Shown one piece after another: positions 55,304 through 64,000 of a DNA stretch of 64,000 nucleotides. Position numbers and translations under genes: made by a program. The notes below the pieces were generated by a model that worked only from the letters and a program-made list of their open reading frames with translations, was not told the origin of the DNA and did not search any database. The first letter of the stretch is position 1. Every line of letters begins with the position of its first letter. This DNA is from Pseudomonas fluorescens (GTDB taxonomy: Bacteria; Pseudomonadota; Gammaproteobacteria; Pseudomonadales; Pseudomonadaceae), in the NCBI RefSeq assembly GCF_002022275.1, contig NZ_MSDF01000014.1:764883-828882 (forward strand), read 5' to 3'.

Positions 55304-56797
55304 TCACGCCTTGAGCATATGCCCGGTTTCTTCCAGGTTAATGTGCCAGCTCAGGGCATCGCGCAGGATGTGCGGGGTGTGGCCGCCGATGGCGCAGGCC
55401 GCATTGAAGTAACTGTTCAGGGCGTCGCGGTACGCGGGGTGCACACAGTTGTCGATGATCACGCGTGCGCGCTCGCGTGGCGCCAGGCCCCGTAGATCGG
55501 CTAGGCCGACTTCAGTGACGAGGATGTCGACGTCATGCTCGGTGTGGTCAACATGGCTGACCATCGGCACTACGCTGGAAATCGCGCCGCCCTTGGCAAT
55601 CGACTTCGTCACGAAGATCGCCAAGTGCGCATTGCGCGCGAAGTCCCCGGAACCGCCGATGCCGTTCATCATTCGCGTACCGCAGACGTGCGTGGAGTTG
55701 ACGTTGCCGTAAATGTCGAACTCCAATGCAGTGTTGATCCCGATAATGCCCAAACGTCGCACCACTTCAGGGTGGTTGGAGATTTCCTGCGGACGTAGCA
55801 CCAGCTTGTCTTTGTAGTGTTCCAGGTTGCCGAACACGTCGGCATTGCGCCGCTCTGACAGAGTGATCGAGCTGCCGGAGGCAAAGCTGAGTTTGCCGGC
55901 GTCGATCAGGTCGAACGTCGAATCCTGCAACACTTCCGAATACATGGTCAGGTCTTCGAACGGTGATTCGATCAAGCCGCACATCACCGCGTTGGCGATA
56001 TTGCCGATCCCGGCCTGCAGCGGGCCGAGCTTGTTGGTCATGCGCCCGGCGTCCACTTCCTGCTTGAGGAAGTTGATCAGGTGATTCGCGATGCCTTGGG
56101 TATCAGCATCCGGTGGCGTCACAGTCGAGGCGGAGTCGGGCTGGTTGGTGATGACGATGGCGACGATCTTTTCCGGCGGGATCGGAATCGCGGTGCTTCC
56201 GATGCGGTCGTCGACTTTCACCAACGGGATCGGCGTGCGTGTCGGCCGGTAGGTCGGGATATAGATGTCGTGCAGCCCTTCCAGGTTCGGGTTGTGCGCA
56301 AGGTTGATCTCGACGATCACCTGCTTGGCGAAAATCGCGAAACTGGCCGAGTTGCCCACGGAGGTGGTCGGCACGATATGCCCTTGTTCGGTGATGGCGA
56401 CGGCTTCGATCACCGCGATGTCCGGCAGCTTGAGCTGGTTGTTGCGCAGTTGCTCGACGGTTTCGGACAAATGTTGATCAATAAACATCACCTCGCCGGC
56501 GTTGATTGCGCGGCGCAACGTGCTGTCGACCTGAAACGGCATGCGCCGGGACAGCACGCCGGCTTCGGTCAGTTGCTTGTCCAGGTCATTGCCCAGGCTG
56601 GCGCCGGTCATCAAGGTGATTTTCAGCGGCGAAGTCTTGGCGCGCTCGGCCAGGGCGTGGGGGACGGCCTTGGCTTCACCGGCACGGGTGAAGCCGCTCA
56701 TGCCGACGGTCATGCCGTCCTCGATCAGTGCAGCGGCGTCTGCCGCGCTCATGACCTTGTTCAACAACGAAGGCAAGCGGATACGATCACGGTACAT
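55304..56797 (-). CDS. Acetyl-CoA hydrolase/transferase family CoA-transferase (succinate:acetate type)
   Basis: A 497-residue cytoplasmic enzyme of the two-domain CoA-transferase family (AarC/SCACT, PA5445-like). It moves CoA between succinyl-CoA or acetyl-CoA and acetate or succinate. Family motifs include GMSGFTRAGEAKAVPHAL near the N-terminus, LGPLQAGIGNIANAVMCGL, then the active-site Glu region LEFDIYGNVNSTHV with GTRMMNGIGGSGDFARNA, and VPMVSHVDHTEHDVDILVTEVGLADLRGL at about 400-430. Probably used when acetate or propionate is available. Confidence 0.9.
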   Translation of the reverse strand: MYRDRIRLPSLLNKVMSAADAAALIEDGMTVGMSGFTRAGEAKAVPHALAERAKTSPLKITLMTGASLGNDLDKQLTEAGVLSRRMPFQVDSTLRRAINAGEVMFIDQHLSETVEQLRNNQLKLPDIAVIEAVAITEQGHIVPTTSVGNSASFAIFAKQVIVEINLAHNPNLEGLHDIYIPTYRPTRTPIPLVKVDDRIGSTAIPIPPEKIVAIVITNQPDSASTVTPPDADTQGIANHLINFLKQEVDAGRMTNKLGPLQAGIGNIANAVMCGLIESPFEDLTMYSEVLQDSTFDLIDAGKLSFASGSSITLSERRNADVFGNLEHYKDKLVLRPQEISNHPEVVRRLGIIGINTALEFDIYGNVNSTHVCGTRMMNGIGGSGDFARNAHLAIFVTKSIAKGGAISSVVPMVSHVDHTEHDVDILVTEVGLADLRGLAPRERARVIIDNCVHPAYRDALNSYFNAACAIGGHTPHILRDALSWHINLEETGHMLKA

Positions 56798-56929
56798 GGA
56801 TTGTTATCTCAGGCTACGGAAGCAAGGTGCGCAGTTTAGTGATTTCAAAAAATTTCGGCCCGCTACCATGGTCGAATGCCGGGGTGCGATTTAGAGCCTT
56901 TGGTCGGGTTTCATATGTGTGTGCACAGC

Positions 56930-56979
56930 GGGACGCAGAGCGTCCCTGGATGCATTCCCGCGCGGAGCATGGGAACGAT
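56930..56979. repeat. Short copy of the compound palindromic repeat
   Basis: GGGACGCAGAGCGTCCC and CATTCCCGCGCGGAGCATGG then GAACGAT repeat, with changes, the right part of the element at 12746-12860. Confidence 0.7.
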
Positions 56980-57015
56980 AAAAAAACCCCAGCCTACGGG
57001 AGGCCAGGGTTTTTT
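56980..57015. terminator. Terminator downstream of pntB
   Basis: AAAAAACCCCAGCCT and AGGCCAGGGTTTTTT flank the loop ACGGG. The stem has a bulge but is GC-rich and has A and T runs on both sides, so it can work in both directions. Confidence 0.8.
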
Positions 57016-57034
57016 GTATTGCGCTGAAGCAGTG

Positions 57035-58471
57035 TTACTCGACGGCCTTGACCATGTCTTCGATGACCTTCTTGGCATCACCGAAGACCATCATGGTCTT
57101 GTCCAGATAGAACAGCTCGTTATCCAGGCCCGCATAGCCGCTGGCCATGGAGCGTTTGTTGACGATGATGGTCTTGGCCTTGAACGCTTCGAGGATCGGC
57201 ATGCCGGCAATCGGCGAGGTCGGATCGTTCTTCGCCGCCGGGTTGACCACGTCGTTCGCGCCCAGAACCAGCACCACGTCGGCCTGGCCGAATTCGGAGT
57301 TGATGTCTTCCATCTCGAACACCTGGTCGTAAGGCACTTCGGCCTCGGCAAGCAGGACGTTCATGTGCCCCGGCATGCGACCCGCCACCGGGTGGATCGC
57401 ATACTTCACGGTCACTCCGCGATGGGTCAGCTTTTCGGTCAGTTCTTTAAGCGCATGCTGCGCCCGCGCTACCGCCAGGCCGTAGCCCGGAACGATGATC
57501 ACGGTATCGGCGTTGGTCAGCAGGAAGGTTGCGTCGTCCGCAGAGCCGGACTTCACCGGCCGTGCTTCCTTCGAACCTGCCGCTGCACCGGCGTCCGCCA
57601 TGTTGCCGAAACCACCCAGCAGTACATTAAAGAAGGAGCGGTTCATCGCCTTGCACATGATGTAAGACAGGATCGCGCCGCTTGAACCCACCAGCGAGCC
57701 GGCGATGATCAGCATCGAGTTGTTCAGCGAAAAGCCGATACCCGCCGCTGCCCAGCCGGAGTAGCTGTTGAGCATCGACACGACTACCGGCATGTCCGCG
57801 CCGCCGATCGGGATGATGATCAGCACGCCCAGCACGAAGGCCAGGGCCAGCATCAGCGCGAAGGCTGTGAGGTTGCCAGTGAACATGAACGCCAGGCCCA
57901 GGCCCAGCGTCGCCAAACCCAGTACCAGATTCAGTTTGTGCTGGCCGCCGAACTGTACGGGGGCACCCTGGAACAGGCGGAACTTGTACTTGCCCGACAG
58001 CTTGCCAAAGGCGATCACCGAACCGGAGAAGGTGATTGCACCGATGGCTGCGCCGAGGAACAGTTCAAGGCGGTTGCCTGCTGGAATCGAGTCGCCCAGA
58101 TGTTTGACGATGCCCAACGACTGCGGCTCGACCACCGCGGCGATGGCGATAAACACCGCCGCCAGGCCGATCATGCTGTGCATGAAGGCGACCAGCTCCG
58201 GCATCTTGGTCATTTCTACGCGCTTGGCCATGATCGACCCGGCAGTGCCGCCGACCAGCAGGCCGACAATCACGTAGCCGATACCAGCAGTCGCCAGTTC
58301 GGCGCCGAGCTTATAGATGAGGCCTACGGTGGTGAGCACCGCCAGCGCCATGCCGAGCATGCCGAACAGGTTGCCGCGACGCGAAGTGGTCGGGTGCGAC
58401 AGGCCTTTAAGGGCCTGGATGAAGCAGATCGACGCGATCAGATACAGCGTCGTTACCAGATTCATGCTCAT
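57035..58471 (-). CDS. pntB: NAD(P) transhydrogenase subunit beta
   Basis: Proton-translocating transhydrogenase subunit beta, 478 residues. Nine helices in the N-terminal 270 residues, then the NADP(H)-binding domain III with VIIVPGYGLAVARAQHAL, KYAIHPVAGRMPGHMNVLLAEA and MEDINSEFGQADVVLVLGANDVVNPAA. It shares one base (TAATG) with the preceding gene. It makes NADPH from NADH using the proton gradient. Confidence 0.97.
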   Translation of the reverse strand: MSMNLVTTLYLIASICFIQALKGLSHPTTSRRGNLFGMLGMALAVLTTVGLIYKLGAELATAGIGYVIVGLLVGGTAGSIMAKRVEMTKMPELVAFMHSMIGLAAVFIAIAAVVEPQSLGIVKHLGDSIPAGNRLELFLGAAIGAITFSGSVIAFGKLSGKYKFRLFQGAPVQFGGQHKLNLVLGLATLGLGLAFMFTGNLTAFALMLALAFVLGVLIIIPIGGADMPVVVSMLNSYSGWAAAGIGFSLNNSMLIIAGSLVGSSGAILSYIMCKAMNRSFFNVLLGGFGNMADAGAAAGSKEARPVKSGSADDATFLLTNADTVIIVPGYGLAVARAQHALKELTEKLTHRGVTVKYAIHPVAGRMPGHMNVLLAEAEVPYDQVFEMEDINSEFGQADVVLVLGANDVVNPAAKNDPTSPIAGMPILEAFKAKTIIVNKRSMASGYAGLDNELFYLDKTMMVFGDAKKVIEDMVKAVE

Positions 58472-58791
58472 TACTTCGGCGCCTCTTCTTTTACTTTCGG
58501 GGCTTTCTTCTTGAACATCTCAAGCATCCTGCGGGTGACCAGGAAGCCGCCGAATACATTCACCGCCGCCAAGGCCACGGCCAGGGTGCCCATGGTTTTT
58601 CCCAGTGGGGTCACGGTGAGGGCAGCAGCCAGCATGGCGCCGACGATCACAATTGCGGAAATCGCGTTGGTCACCGCCATCAACGGCGTGTGCAGCGCAG
58701 GCGTTACGTTCCAGACCACGTGGTAACCGACATAAATCGCCAGCACAAAGATGATCAGGTTGTAGATACCGGGGGAGATAAGCTCTTCCAT
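58471..58791 (-). CDS. pntAB: NAD(P) transhydrogenase membrane subunit alpha-2
   Basis: Small membrane subunit (domain IIa), 106 residues with three or four helices ([44 protein letters not shown]). A charged C-terminal tail ([15 protein letters not shown]) follows. The alpha subunit is split into two genes here, as in Rhodospirillum and pseudomonads, unlike the single E. coli pntA. It lies 15 bp after the soluble alpha subunit. Confidence 0.95.
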   Translation of the reverse strand: MEELISPGIYNLIIFVLAIYVGYHVVWNVTPALHTPLMAVTNAISAIVIVGAMLAAALTVTPLGKTMGTLAVALAAVNVFGGFLVTRRMLEMFKKKAPKVKEEAPK

Positions 58792-58806
58792 CGTCTGAAT
58801 CCCTGC

Positions 58807-59928
58807 TTAGGCGTTTTTGCGGATGACTTGGCCGTCGCGGCACATCAGGCACGCGGCGACGATGTCGTCTTCGAGGTTGATTTCAAACTGCCCTTCCTTG
58901 GTGAAGACCAGCTTCAGGAAGTCCAGCAGGTTGCGCGCGTACAAAGCCGAAGCGTCGGCGGCGACAGCGCCGGCGAGGTTGGTCGGGCCGCAGATGATCA
59001 CGCCGTTCTCCACCACGGTTTGGTCTGCAACGGTCAGCGGGCAATTGCCGCCTTGGGCAGCAGCGAGGTCGATGACCACCGAGCCTGGCTTCATTTGCGC
59101 GACGGTTTCGGCACTCAGCAGCGTCGGTGCCTTGCGGCCCGGGATCAGTGCGGTGGTGATGACGATGTCGGCAAGCTTGGCGCGCTCGTGCACGGCCAAG
59201 GCCTGGCGTTGCATCCAGCTGCTCGGCATCGGGCGGGCGTAACCACCAACGCCGACGGCGCATTCGCGCTCTTCATCGGTCTCGTAAGGCACGTCGACGA
59301 ACTTGGCGCCGAGGGACTCGATCTGCTCCTTCACGGCCGGGCGTACGTCAGACGCTTCGATCACGGCACCCAGACGTTTCGCTGTCGCAATCGCCTGCAA
59401 GCCTGCGACGCCGGCGCCGAGGATCAGCACGCGTGCAGCCTTGACCGTACCGGCAGCCGTCATAAGCATCGGCATGAAGCGCGGATAGTGATGGGCGGCG
59501 AGTAACACGGCCTTGTAGCCAGCGATGTTGGCCTGGGAGGACAACACATCCAGGCTCTGTGCCCGAGACGTACGTGGTGCAGCTTCAAGGGCGAAAGCGG
59601 TAATGCCGCGTTCGGCCAGCTTGGTGATGGTTTCGTTGCTGAACGGATTGAGCATGCCCACCAGTACGGTGCCGCTTTTGATCAGCGCAAGCTCGCTGTC
59701 GCTGGGGGCAACTACCTTGAGAATCAGCTCTGCGCCAAACGCATCGTTGGCGCTGCCAATGGTTGCGCCTGCCGTTTCATAGGCACTGTCGACGATGCTG
59801 GCGTTAATGCCTGCGCCGCTTTGAACAGTGACCTTATGGCCCTGGCCGATCAGTTTCTTGATGGTTTCCGGGGTGGCAGCCACCCGTGTTTCACCGGTCT
59901 GGGTTTCGAGAGGAACACCAATGTGCAC
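58807..59928 (-). CDS. pntAA: NAD(P) transhydrogenase alpha-1 (NAD-binding, Re/Si-specific)
   Basis: Soluble NAD(H)-binding domain I subunit, 373 residues, related to alanine dehydrogenase. Features are VPLETQTGETRVAATPETI at the N-terminus, SQANIAGYKAVLLAA and the Rossmann motif VLILGAGVAGLQAIATAKRLGA, then EASDVRPAVKEQIESLGA. I place the start at the GTG at 59928 because AGGAGA lies 6 bp before it; the upstream extension in this frame is not homologous. First gene of the pnt operon. Confidence 0.95.
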   Translation of the reverse strand: MHIGVPLETQTGETRVAATPETIKKLIGQGHKVTVQSGAGINASIVDSAYETAGATIGSANDAFGAELILKVVAPSDSELALIKSGTVLVGMLNPFSNETITKLAERGITAFALEAAPRTSRAQSLDVLSSQANIAGYKAVLLAAHHYPRFMPMLMTAAGTVKAARVLILGAGVAGLQAIATAKRLGAVIEASDVRPAVKEQIESLGAKFVDVPYETDEERECAVGVGGYARPMPSSWMQRQALAVHERAKLADIVITTALIPGRKAPTLLSAETVAQMKPGSVVIDLAAAQGGNCPLTVADQTVVENGVIICGPTNLAGAVAADASALYARNLLDFLKLVFTKEGQFEINLEDDIVAACLMCRDGQVIRKNA

Positions 59929-60380
59929 GTCAAATCTCCTGCATGATCTTTTTGCTTTTGATCTTTTTGTAAAAAGGCCAGTGCACCGTGAGTGGCGCAT
60001 CTGGGGCGACCGATCAGCACGATCCCGCTGAAATGACAGCGGGGCGCGGCATTTTGCAGGCGAACTTTACGGCCATCAAGGGATTATGACGGGTGACGAA
60101 AAATTAACTACAAGTCACCCTGTGACTGATTGTCGCAACACCTTGAAATAACCGCTTTAAATACAGGTATTTAAAGGCTTACAGGTGTTTATAGCCGGTT
60201 TTTCAATCGCTGGTGTGAATGGTCGTACATGGGCAGGTTATAGTCGCTACAAGCCATGAAAATCATGGCTTTGAGCGGTATTTTTGTGTGATAGATACAG
60301 TTGGTTGAAATGCGACATATACGTATATCTGTAGGATTAAAATATATCTGACTACAGGGTCAATAAAACACTTGAGTCCT
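59929..60380. other. Long intergenic region upstream of pntAA
   Basis: No gene is supported. The stretch is AT-rich from about 60090. It contains a 12-bp palindrome ATATACGTATAT (60317-60328) and several short A/T direct motifs. It must hold the pnt promoter (minus strand) and the end of the LysR transcript. No defined regulator box was identified. Confidence 0.55.
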
Positions 60381-61280
60381 TTAAATACTTGGGCTGTAGC
60401 GTTGCGATTGGTCAGTCAACCAGTCTCTGAAGGCGTGTAATGATGCCGACTCGACCTTTCTCTCCGGAATCATCAGGTGATAAGCCTTCGAACTGGTCAG
60501 TGCTTCGGGATGTGCGATCACCAGGCGTTTCTCGTCCAGCTCGCGCTGGATAAAGAACGGTGGAATCAGCGCGATCCCCATGTCATGCATGGCTGCCTGG
60601 GACAACATCGAGAATAGCTCGTAACGAGGGCCTGTCATGTCGCGAGGCACGTCCAGTTGCCGGGCGTTGAACCACTGGCGCCAGGCGTAAGGACGCGTGG
60701 TTTGTTGCAGCAATGGCAGCTCTGCTATTTCCAGAGGGTTGAAGTAGGCTCGAGTCCCCAGTAATCGAGGGCTGCACACGGGCACGGGGTTTTCTCCCAT
60801 CAGCCGGTGGGATTCGGTGCCTGACCAGTCGGCATCACCAAAGTAGATCGCCGCGTCGAACTCAGTGTCGGCAAACAGGAAGGGACGTGTGCGGTTGGTG
60901 AGGTTGACCGTGACTTCCGGGTGTTTGCCCTGGAAGTCCTTGAGCCGGGGGATTAGCCATTGGGTGCCGAAGGTGGGGACTACAGCCAGCTCGATAACGC
61001 TGGCGCCTTGCTGTCCCATCACTGACAAGGTGTCGCGCTCTACGGCGTCCAGTTGCATGGCCACGCGACGGCTGTAAGACAGGCCGGCTTCGGTGAGTTT
61101 TACACCGCGTCGTGACCGGCGAAACAGCTCGACACTCAAAAACTCCTCAAGGCTCGCAATTTGTCGGCAGATCGCGCCTTGAGTGATGGAAAGCTCGTGC
61201 GCTGCCTTGGTAAAGCTCTCGTGGCGGGCCGCAGCCTCAAAACTGACAAGGGCGGTGGTGCTGGGAATTTTTCTGCGCAT
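60381..61280 (-). CDS. gcdR: LysR-type regulator of glutarate genes (GcdR-like)
   Basis: A 299-residue LysR regulator with the N-terminal helix-turn-helix (SFEAAARHESFTKAAHELSITQGAICRQIASLEEFLSVELFRRSRRG). It stands divergent to gcdH, the layout of GcdR, which activates glutaryl-CoA dehydrogenase genes in P. aeruginosa (PA0448) and P. putida. I take the ATG at 61280, preceded by GAGGACAAGATAC, over a GTG at 61295. It probably senses glutarate or a CoA derivative. Confidence 0.88.
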   Translation of the reverse strand: MRRKIPSTTALVSFEAAARHESFTKAAHELSITQGAICRQIASLEEFLSVELFRRSRRGVKLTEAGLSYSRRVAMQLDAVERDTLSVMGQQGASVIELAVVPTFGTQWLIPRLKDFQGKHPEVTVNLTNRTRPFLFADTEFDAAIYFGDADWSGTESHRLMGENPVPVCSPRLLGTRAYFNPLEIAELPLLQQTTRPYAWRQWFNARQLDVPRDMTGPRYELFSMLSQAAMHDMGIALIPPFFIQRELDEKRLVIAHPEALTSSKAYHLMIPERKVESASLHAFRDWLTDQSQRYSPSI

Positions 61281-61342
61281 GTATCTTGTCCTCACTCAAT
61301 AAATGCATATCTGCTGATTTCGGCTCTTTCGGAGTGAGAAAT

Positions 61343-61355
61343 TAGCACAATGCTA
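61343..61355. promoter_or_regulatory. Possible LysR-type operator between gcdR and gcdH
   Basis: TAGCA-CAA-TGCTA is a short perfect inverted repeat in the divergent gap between gcdR and gcdH. It is smaller than a typical LysR box but is the only clear dyad there. Confidence 0.35.
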
Positions 61356-61437
61356 TGCACAAACCTCGTTTGCCCTCTTCGCCTCCCCGGCCTAGTCTGC
61401 TTTCACGACTTCTGATTTTCTTCGCGAGGACTTATTC

Positions 61438-62619
61438 ATGGCTGGCAAGGCAAGCTTCAACTGGATCGATCCGCTGCTGCTGGATCAACAGCTCACCGCA
61501 GAAGAGCGCATGGTGCGCGACAGCGCTGAGCAGTTCGCCCAGGACAAACTGGCGCCGCGTGTGCTCGAAGCCTTCCGCCATGAAAAGACCGACCCTGCGA
61601 TTTTCCGGGAAATGGGCGAAATCGGCCTGTTGGGCGCAATGATTCCGGAGCAATACGGCGGCAGCGGCTTGAACTACGTCAGCTACGGCTTGATCGCCCG
61701 TGAGGTTGAGCGTGTGGACTCTGGCTATCGCTCGATGATGAGTGTGCAATCGTCGCTGGTCATGGTGCCTATCAATGAATTTGGCACCGAGGCGCAAAAG
61801 CAGAAATACCTGCCGAAATTGGCTTCCGGTGAGTGGATCGGCTGCTTCGGCCTGACTGAGCCTGACCACGGCTCTGATCCGGGCGCGATGATCACGCGCG
61901 CTCGCAAGGTGGACGGTGGCTACAGCCTGACTGGCGCTAAAATGTGGATCACCAATAGCCCGATCGCCGATGTGTTTGTGGTGTGGGGTAAGGACGATGC
62001 CGGTGATATTCGCGGGTTTGTCCTGGAGAAAGGCTGGAAGGGGCTGAGCGCTCCGGCGATTCACGGCAAGGTCGGCCTGCGCGCCTCCATCACCGGTGAG
62101 ATCGTGATGGACAACGTATTTGTGCCGGACGAGAACATCTTCCCGGATGTGCGTGGCTTGAAGGGTCCTTTCACCTGCCTGAACTCGGCGCGTTATGGCA
62201 TCTCCTGGGGTGCTCTGGGCGCCGCCGAGTTCTGTTGGCACACCGCTCGCCAGTACACCCTGGATCGTCAGCAGTTCGGTCGTCCGCTGGCGGCTACTCA
62301 ACTGATCCAGAAGAAGCTTGCGGATATGCAGACTGAGATCACCCTCGCCTTGCAAGGCTGCCTGCGTTTGGGGCGGATGAAGGATGAAGGAACGGCGGCG
62401 GTTGAGATTACCTCGATCATGAAGCGCAACTCGTGTGGCAAGTCGCTGGATATCGCGCGTATGGCGCGTGACATGCTGGGGGGGAATGGCATCTCCGATG
62501 AGTTCGGGGTTGCGCGTCACTTGGTCAACCTGGAAGTGGTGAATACCTATGAGGGTACCCATGACGTGCACGCCTTGATTCTCGGGCGGGCGCAAACCGG
62601 TCTTCAGGCTTTCTATTAA
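61438..62619 (+). CDS. gcdH: Glutaryl-CoA dehydrogenase
   Basis: Flavin acyl-CoA dehydrogenase that oxidises and decarboxylates glutaryl-CoA to crotonyl-CoA, in lysine and glutarate breakdown; 393 residues. Motifs are [16 protein letters not shown] (FAD and CoA binding), [20 protein letters not shown], and the catalytic base region [17 protein letters not shown] with the Glu-Gly at about 377. The Arg in [17 protein letters not shown] region fits GCDH substrate binding. The CoA-transferase gene follows 12 bp later. Confidence 0.95.
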   Translation: MAGKASFNWIDPLLLDQQLTAEERMVRDSAEQFAQDKLAPRVLEAFRHEKTDPAIFREMGEIGLLGAMIPEQYGGSGLNYVSYGLIAREVERVDSGYRSMMSVQSSLVMVPINEFGTEAQKQKYLPKLASGEWIGCFGLTEPDHGSDPGAMITRARKVDGGYSLTGAKMWITNSPIADVFVVWGKDDAGDIRGFVLEKGWKGLSAPAIHGKVGLRASITGEIVMDNVFVPDENIFPDVRGLKGPFTCLNSARYGISWGALGAAEFCWHTARQYTLDRQQFGRPLAATQLIQKKLADMQTEITLALQGCLRLGRMKDEGTAAVEITSIMKRNSCGKSLDIARMARDMLGGNGISDEFGVARHLVNLEVVNTYEGTHDVHALILGRAQTGLQAFY

Positions 62620-62631
62620 TAGGAGCACGGC

Positions 62632-63852
62632 ATGGGCGCGCTTTCACATCTGCGGGTACTGGATTTATCGCGAGTGCTGGCGGGCCCTTGGTCCGGACAG
62701 ATTCTTGCGGACCTTGGGGCTGAGGTCATCAAGGTCGAGAGACCGGGTAATGGCGATGACACGCGTGCGTGGGGGCCACCCTTCCTTAAGGATGCCTATG
62801 GTGAGAATACCAGTGAGGCGGCGTATTACCTGTCGGCCAACCGCAACAAGGAGTCGGTGACTATCGACTTTACTCGCCCTGAGGGGCAGAAGCTGGTGCG
62901 TGATCTGGCGGCCAAGTGCGACATCCTGATCGAGAACTTCAAGGTGGGTGGTCTGGCGGCGTATGGGCTGGATTATGACTCGCTGAAGGAGATCAACCCG
63001 GAGTTGATCTATTGCTCGATCACAGGCTTTGGTCAGACCGGGCCCTATGCGACGCGTGCGGGCTATGACTTCATGATTCAGGGTTTGGGTGGGCTGATGA
63101 GCCTGACCGGTCGACCTGAGGGTGATGAGGGTGCCGGGCCGGTGAAAGTCGGAGTCGCGTTGACTGACATTCTGACGGGGCTTTACTCGACCGTAGCGAT
63201 TTTGGCGGCGTTGGCTCATCGAGATCATGACGGTGGTGGGCAGCATATCGATATGGCATTGCTGGATGTGCAGGTGGCTTGCCTGGCTAACCAAGCGATG
63301 AATTACCTGACGACGGGTGTGTCGCCGAAACGGTTGGGTAACGCGCACCCGAATATCGTGCCCTATCAGGATTTTCCTACGGCGGACGGCGACTTCATTC
63401 TTACCGTCGGTAACGACAGTCAGTTTCGAAAGTTCGCTGAGGTGGCTGGGCAACCTCAGTGGGCGGACGATCCACGCTTCTCTACTAATAAGGTGCGGGT
63501 GGCCAACCGTACGGAGCTGATTCCTTTGATTCGCCAGGCGACAGTCTTCAAGACGACGGCGGAGTGGGTATCGCAGTTGGAACAAGTGGGTGTGCCTTGT
63601 GGGCCGATCAATGATCTGGCGCAGGTGTTTGCCGATCCTCAGGTCAAGGCGCGTGGGTTGGCAATGGCCTTGCCGCATCCGCTGGCGGGAATGGTGCCTC
63701 AGGTCGCCAGCCCGATACGGTTGTCCAAGACGCCTGTGGAATACCGTAGTGCGCCACCTTTATTGGGAGAGCACACGGCTCAAGTGCTGCAGGACGTGTT
63801 GGGGTTGGAGGCTGCCAATGTGGCCGCCTTAAGAGAGCTGGGTGTTATCTAG
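62632..63852 (+). CDS. CaiB/BaiF family CoA-transferase (glutarate CoA-transferase, GcdG-like)
   Basis: Family III CoA-transferase of 406 residues. It probably forms glutaryl-CoA from glutarate with succinyl-CoA or acetyl-CoA for GcdH. Features are LSRVLAGPWSGQILADLGAEVIKVE at the N-terminus, the catalytic Asp in HIDMALLDVQVA and GPINDLAQVFADPQVKARG near the C-terminus. The start is preceded by TAGGAGCA. It follows gcdH in one operon; PA0446 has the same place. Confidence 0.9.
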   Translation: MGALSHLRVLDLSRVLAGPWSGQILADLGAEVIKVERPGNGDDTRAWGPPFLKDAYGENTSEAAYYLSANRNKESVTIDFTRPEGQKLVRDLAAKCDILIENFKVGGLAAYGLDYDSLKEINPELIYCSITGFGQTGPYATRAGYDFMIQGLGGLMSLTGRPEGDEGAGPVKVGVALTDILTGLYSTVAILAALAHRDHDGGGQHIDMALLDVQVACLANQAMNYLTTGVSPKRLGNAHPNIVPYQDFPTADGDFILTVGNDSQFRKFAEVAGQPQWADDPRFSTNKVRVANRTELIPLIRQATVFKTTAEWVSQLEQVGVPCGPINDLAQVFADPQVKARGLAMALPHPLAGMVPQVASPIRLSKTPVEYRSAPPLLGEHTAQVLQDVLGLEAANVAALRELGVI

Positions 63853-63942
63853 CGGCCCTCTTCTATATAGAGAGCTTTGGTGGGCGTTCTTGATGGTTTT
63901 TTGATCAATCCTAACTAATTGATAGAAAAGCAAAATTAAGGG

Positions 63943-63970
63943 TTGACGGCAGATTCTGGAAGTCTATAAT
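63943..63970 (+). promoter_or_regulatory. Strong sigma-70 promoter at the right edge, stable-RNA-like
   Basis: TTGACG (63943-63948) and a perfect TATAAT (63965-63970) are 16 bp apart and followed by the GC-rich discriminator TCGCCCC, typical of growth-rate-controlled tRNA or other stable RNA genes. The transcript would begin near 63977 and its product lies beyond the window; no gene can be called from the last 30 bases. Confidence 0.7.
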
Positions 63971-64000
63971 TCGCCCCACTTCCGGCGCAGTCGAAACGGA

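Overview
The window is high-GC gammaproteobacterial chromosome. Gene content and order match the core genome of Pseudomonas, most like the P. fluorescens group: PA-style synteny of cox, met, znu, polA-engB, dsbA, kinB-algB, gltP and citrate transporter, and Pseudomonas REP/REPIN repeats between genes. Assignments rest on reading protein sequences and motifs; no database search was run.

Layout. 1-3007: 5'-truncated beta-carbonic anhydrase, a SulP transporter and a conserved minus-strand protein. 3377-11930: aa3-type (caa3-like) cytochrome c oxidase operon with its assembly factors (coxB, ctaD, ctaG, coxC, SURF1, a small CxxxC membrane protein, ctaA, ctaB, SCO). A short membrane-protein gene lies on the opposite strand inside it. 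11931-12860: a stand-alone Bro-N (antirepressor-like) gene behind a leader with the architecture of a C4-type antisense RNA. 12891-15396: methionine ABC importer metN-metI-metQ (minus). 15626-17755: large catalase KatE. 17784-21577: zinc uptake (zur-znuC-znuB and a lipoprotein, minus; znuA, plus). 21670-27866: thrB, a DUF2782 protein, polA, a locus matching the sRNA ErsA, engB, and two c-type cytochromes. 28035-32493: dsbA, an endonuclease/exonuclease/phosphatase protein, a diguanylate cyclase and an AmpDh2-like amidase. 32623-37149: kinB-algB (minus) and, divergently, a small operon (membrane protein, DUF1328, Ivy lysozyme inhibitor) behind a good sigma-54 promoter candidate. 37890-40550: gltP and an SpmA/SpmB-like protein. 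40642-44138: an MCE-type lipid ABC transporter. 44193-50746: DUF5924/DUF2914 protein, M16 peptidase, Na/Pi cotransporter, TerC protein, citrate-Mg transporter. 51112-54985: a DUF4105 protein, three tandem DUF2388 genes, two DUF1127 genes. 55304-59928: an acetate/succinate CoA-transferase and the pnt transhydrogenase operon. 60381-63852: the GcdR-gcdH-CoA-transferase cluster for glutarate use. The window ends in a stable-RNA-like promoter whose product lies outside.

The region is mainly housekeeping: respiration and haem A/Cu assembly, envelope redox folding and cell-wall turnover, metal, methionine and carboxylate uptake, and alginate/c-di-GMP control. No prophage, integrase, IS, CRISPR array, tRNA or rRNA gene was recognised. 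The least ordinary signals are the C4-like RNA with its Bro-N gene, the uncharacterised SCO/thioredoxin-like protein inside the cox operon, the ErsA-like sRNA, the sigma-54 promoter beside algB, and the CTGTAC repeat clusters upstream of the DUF1127 genes.
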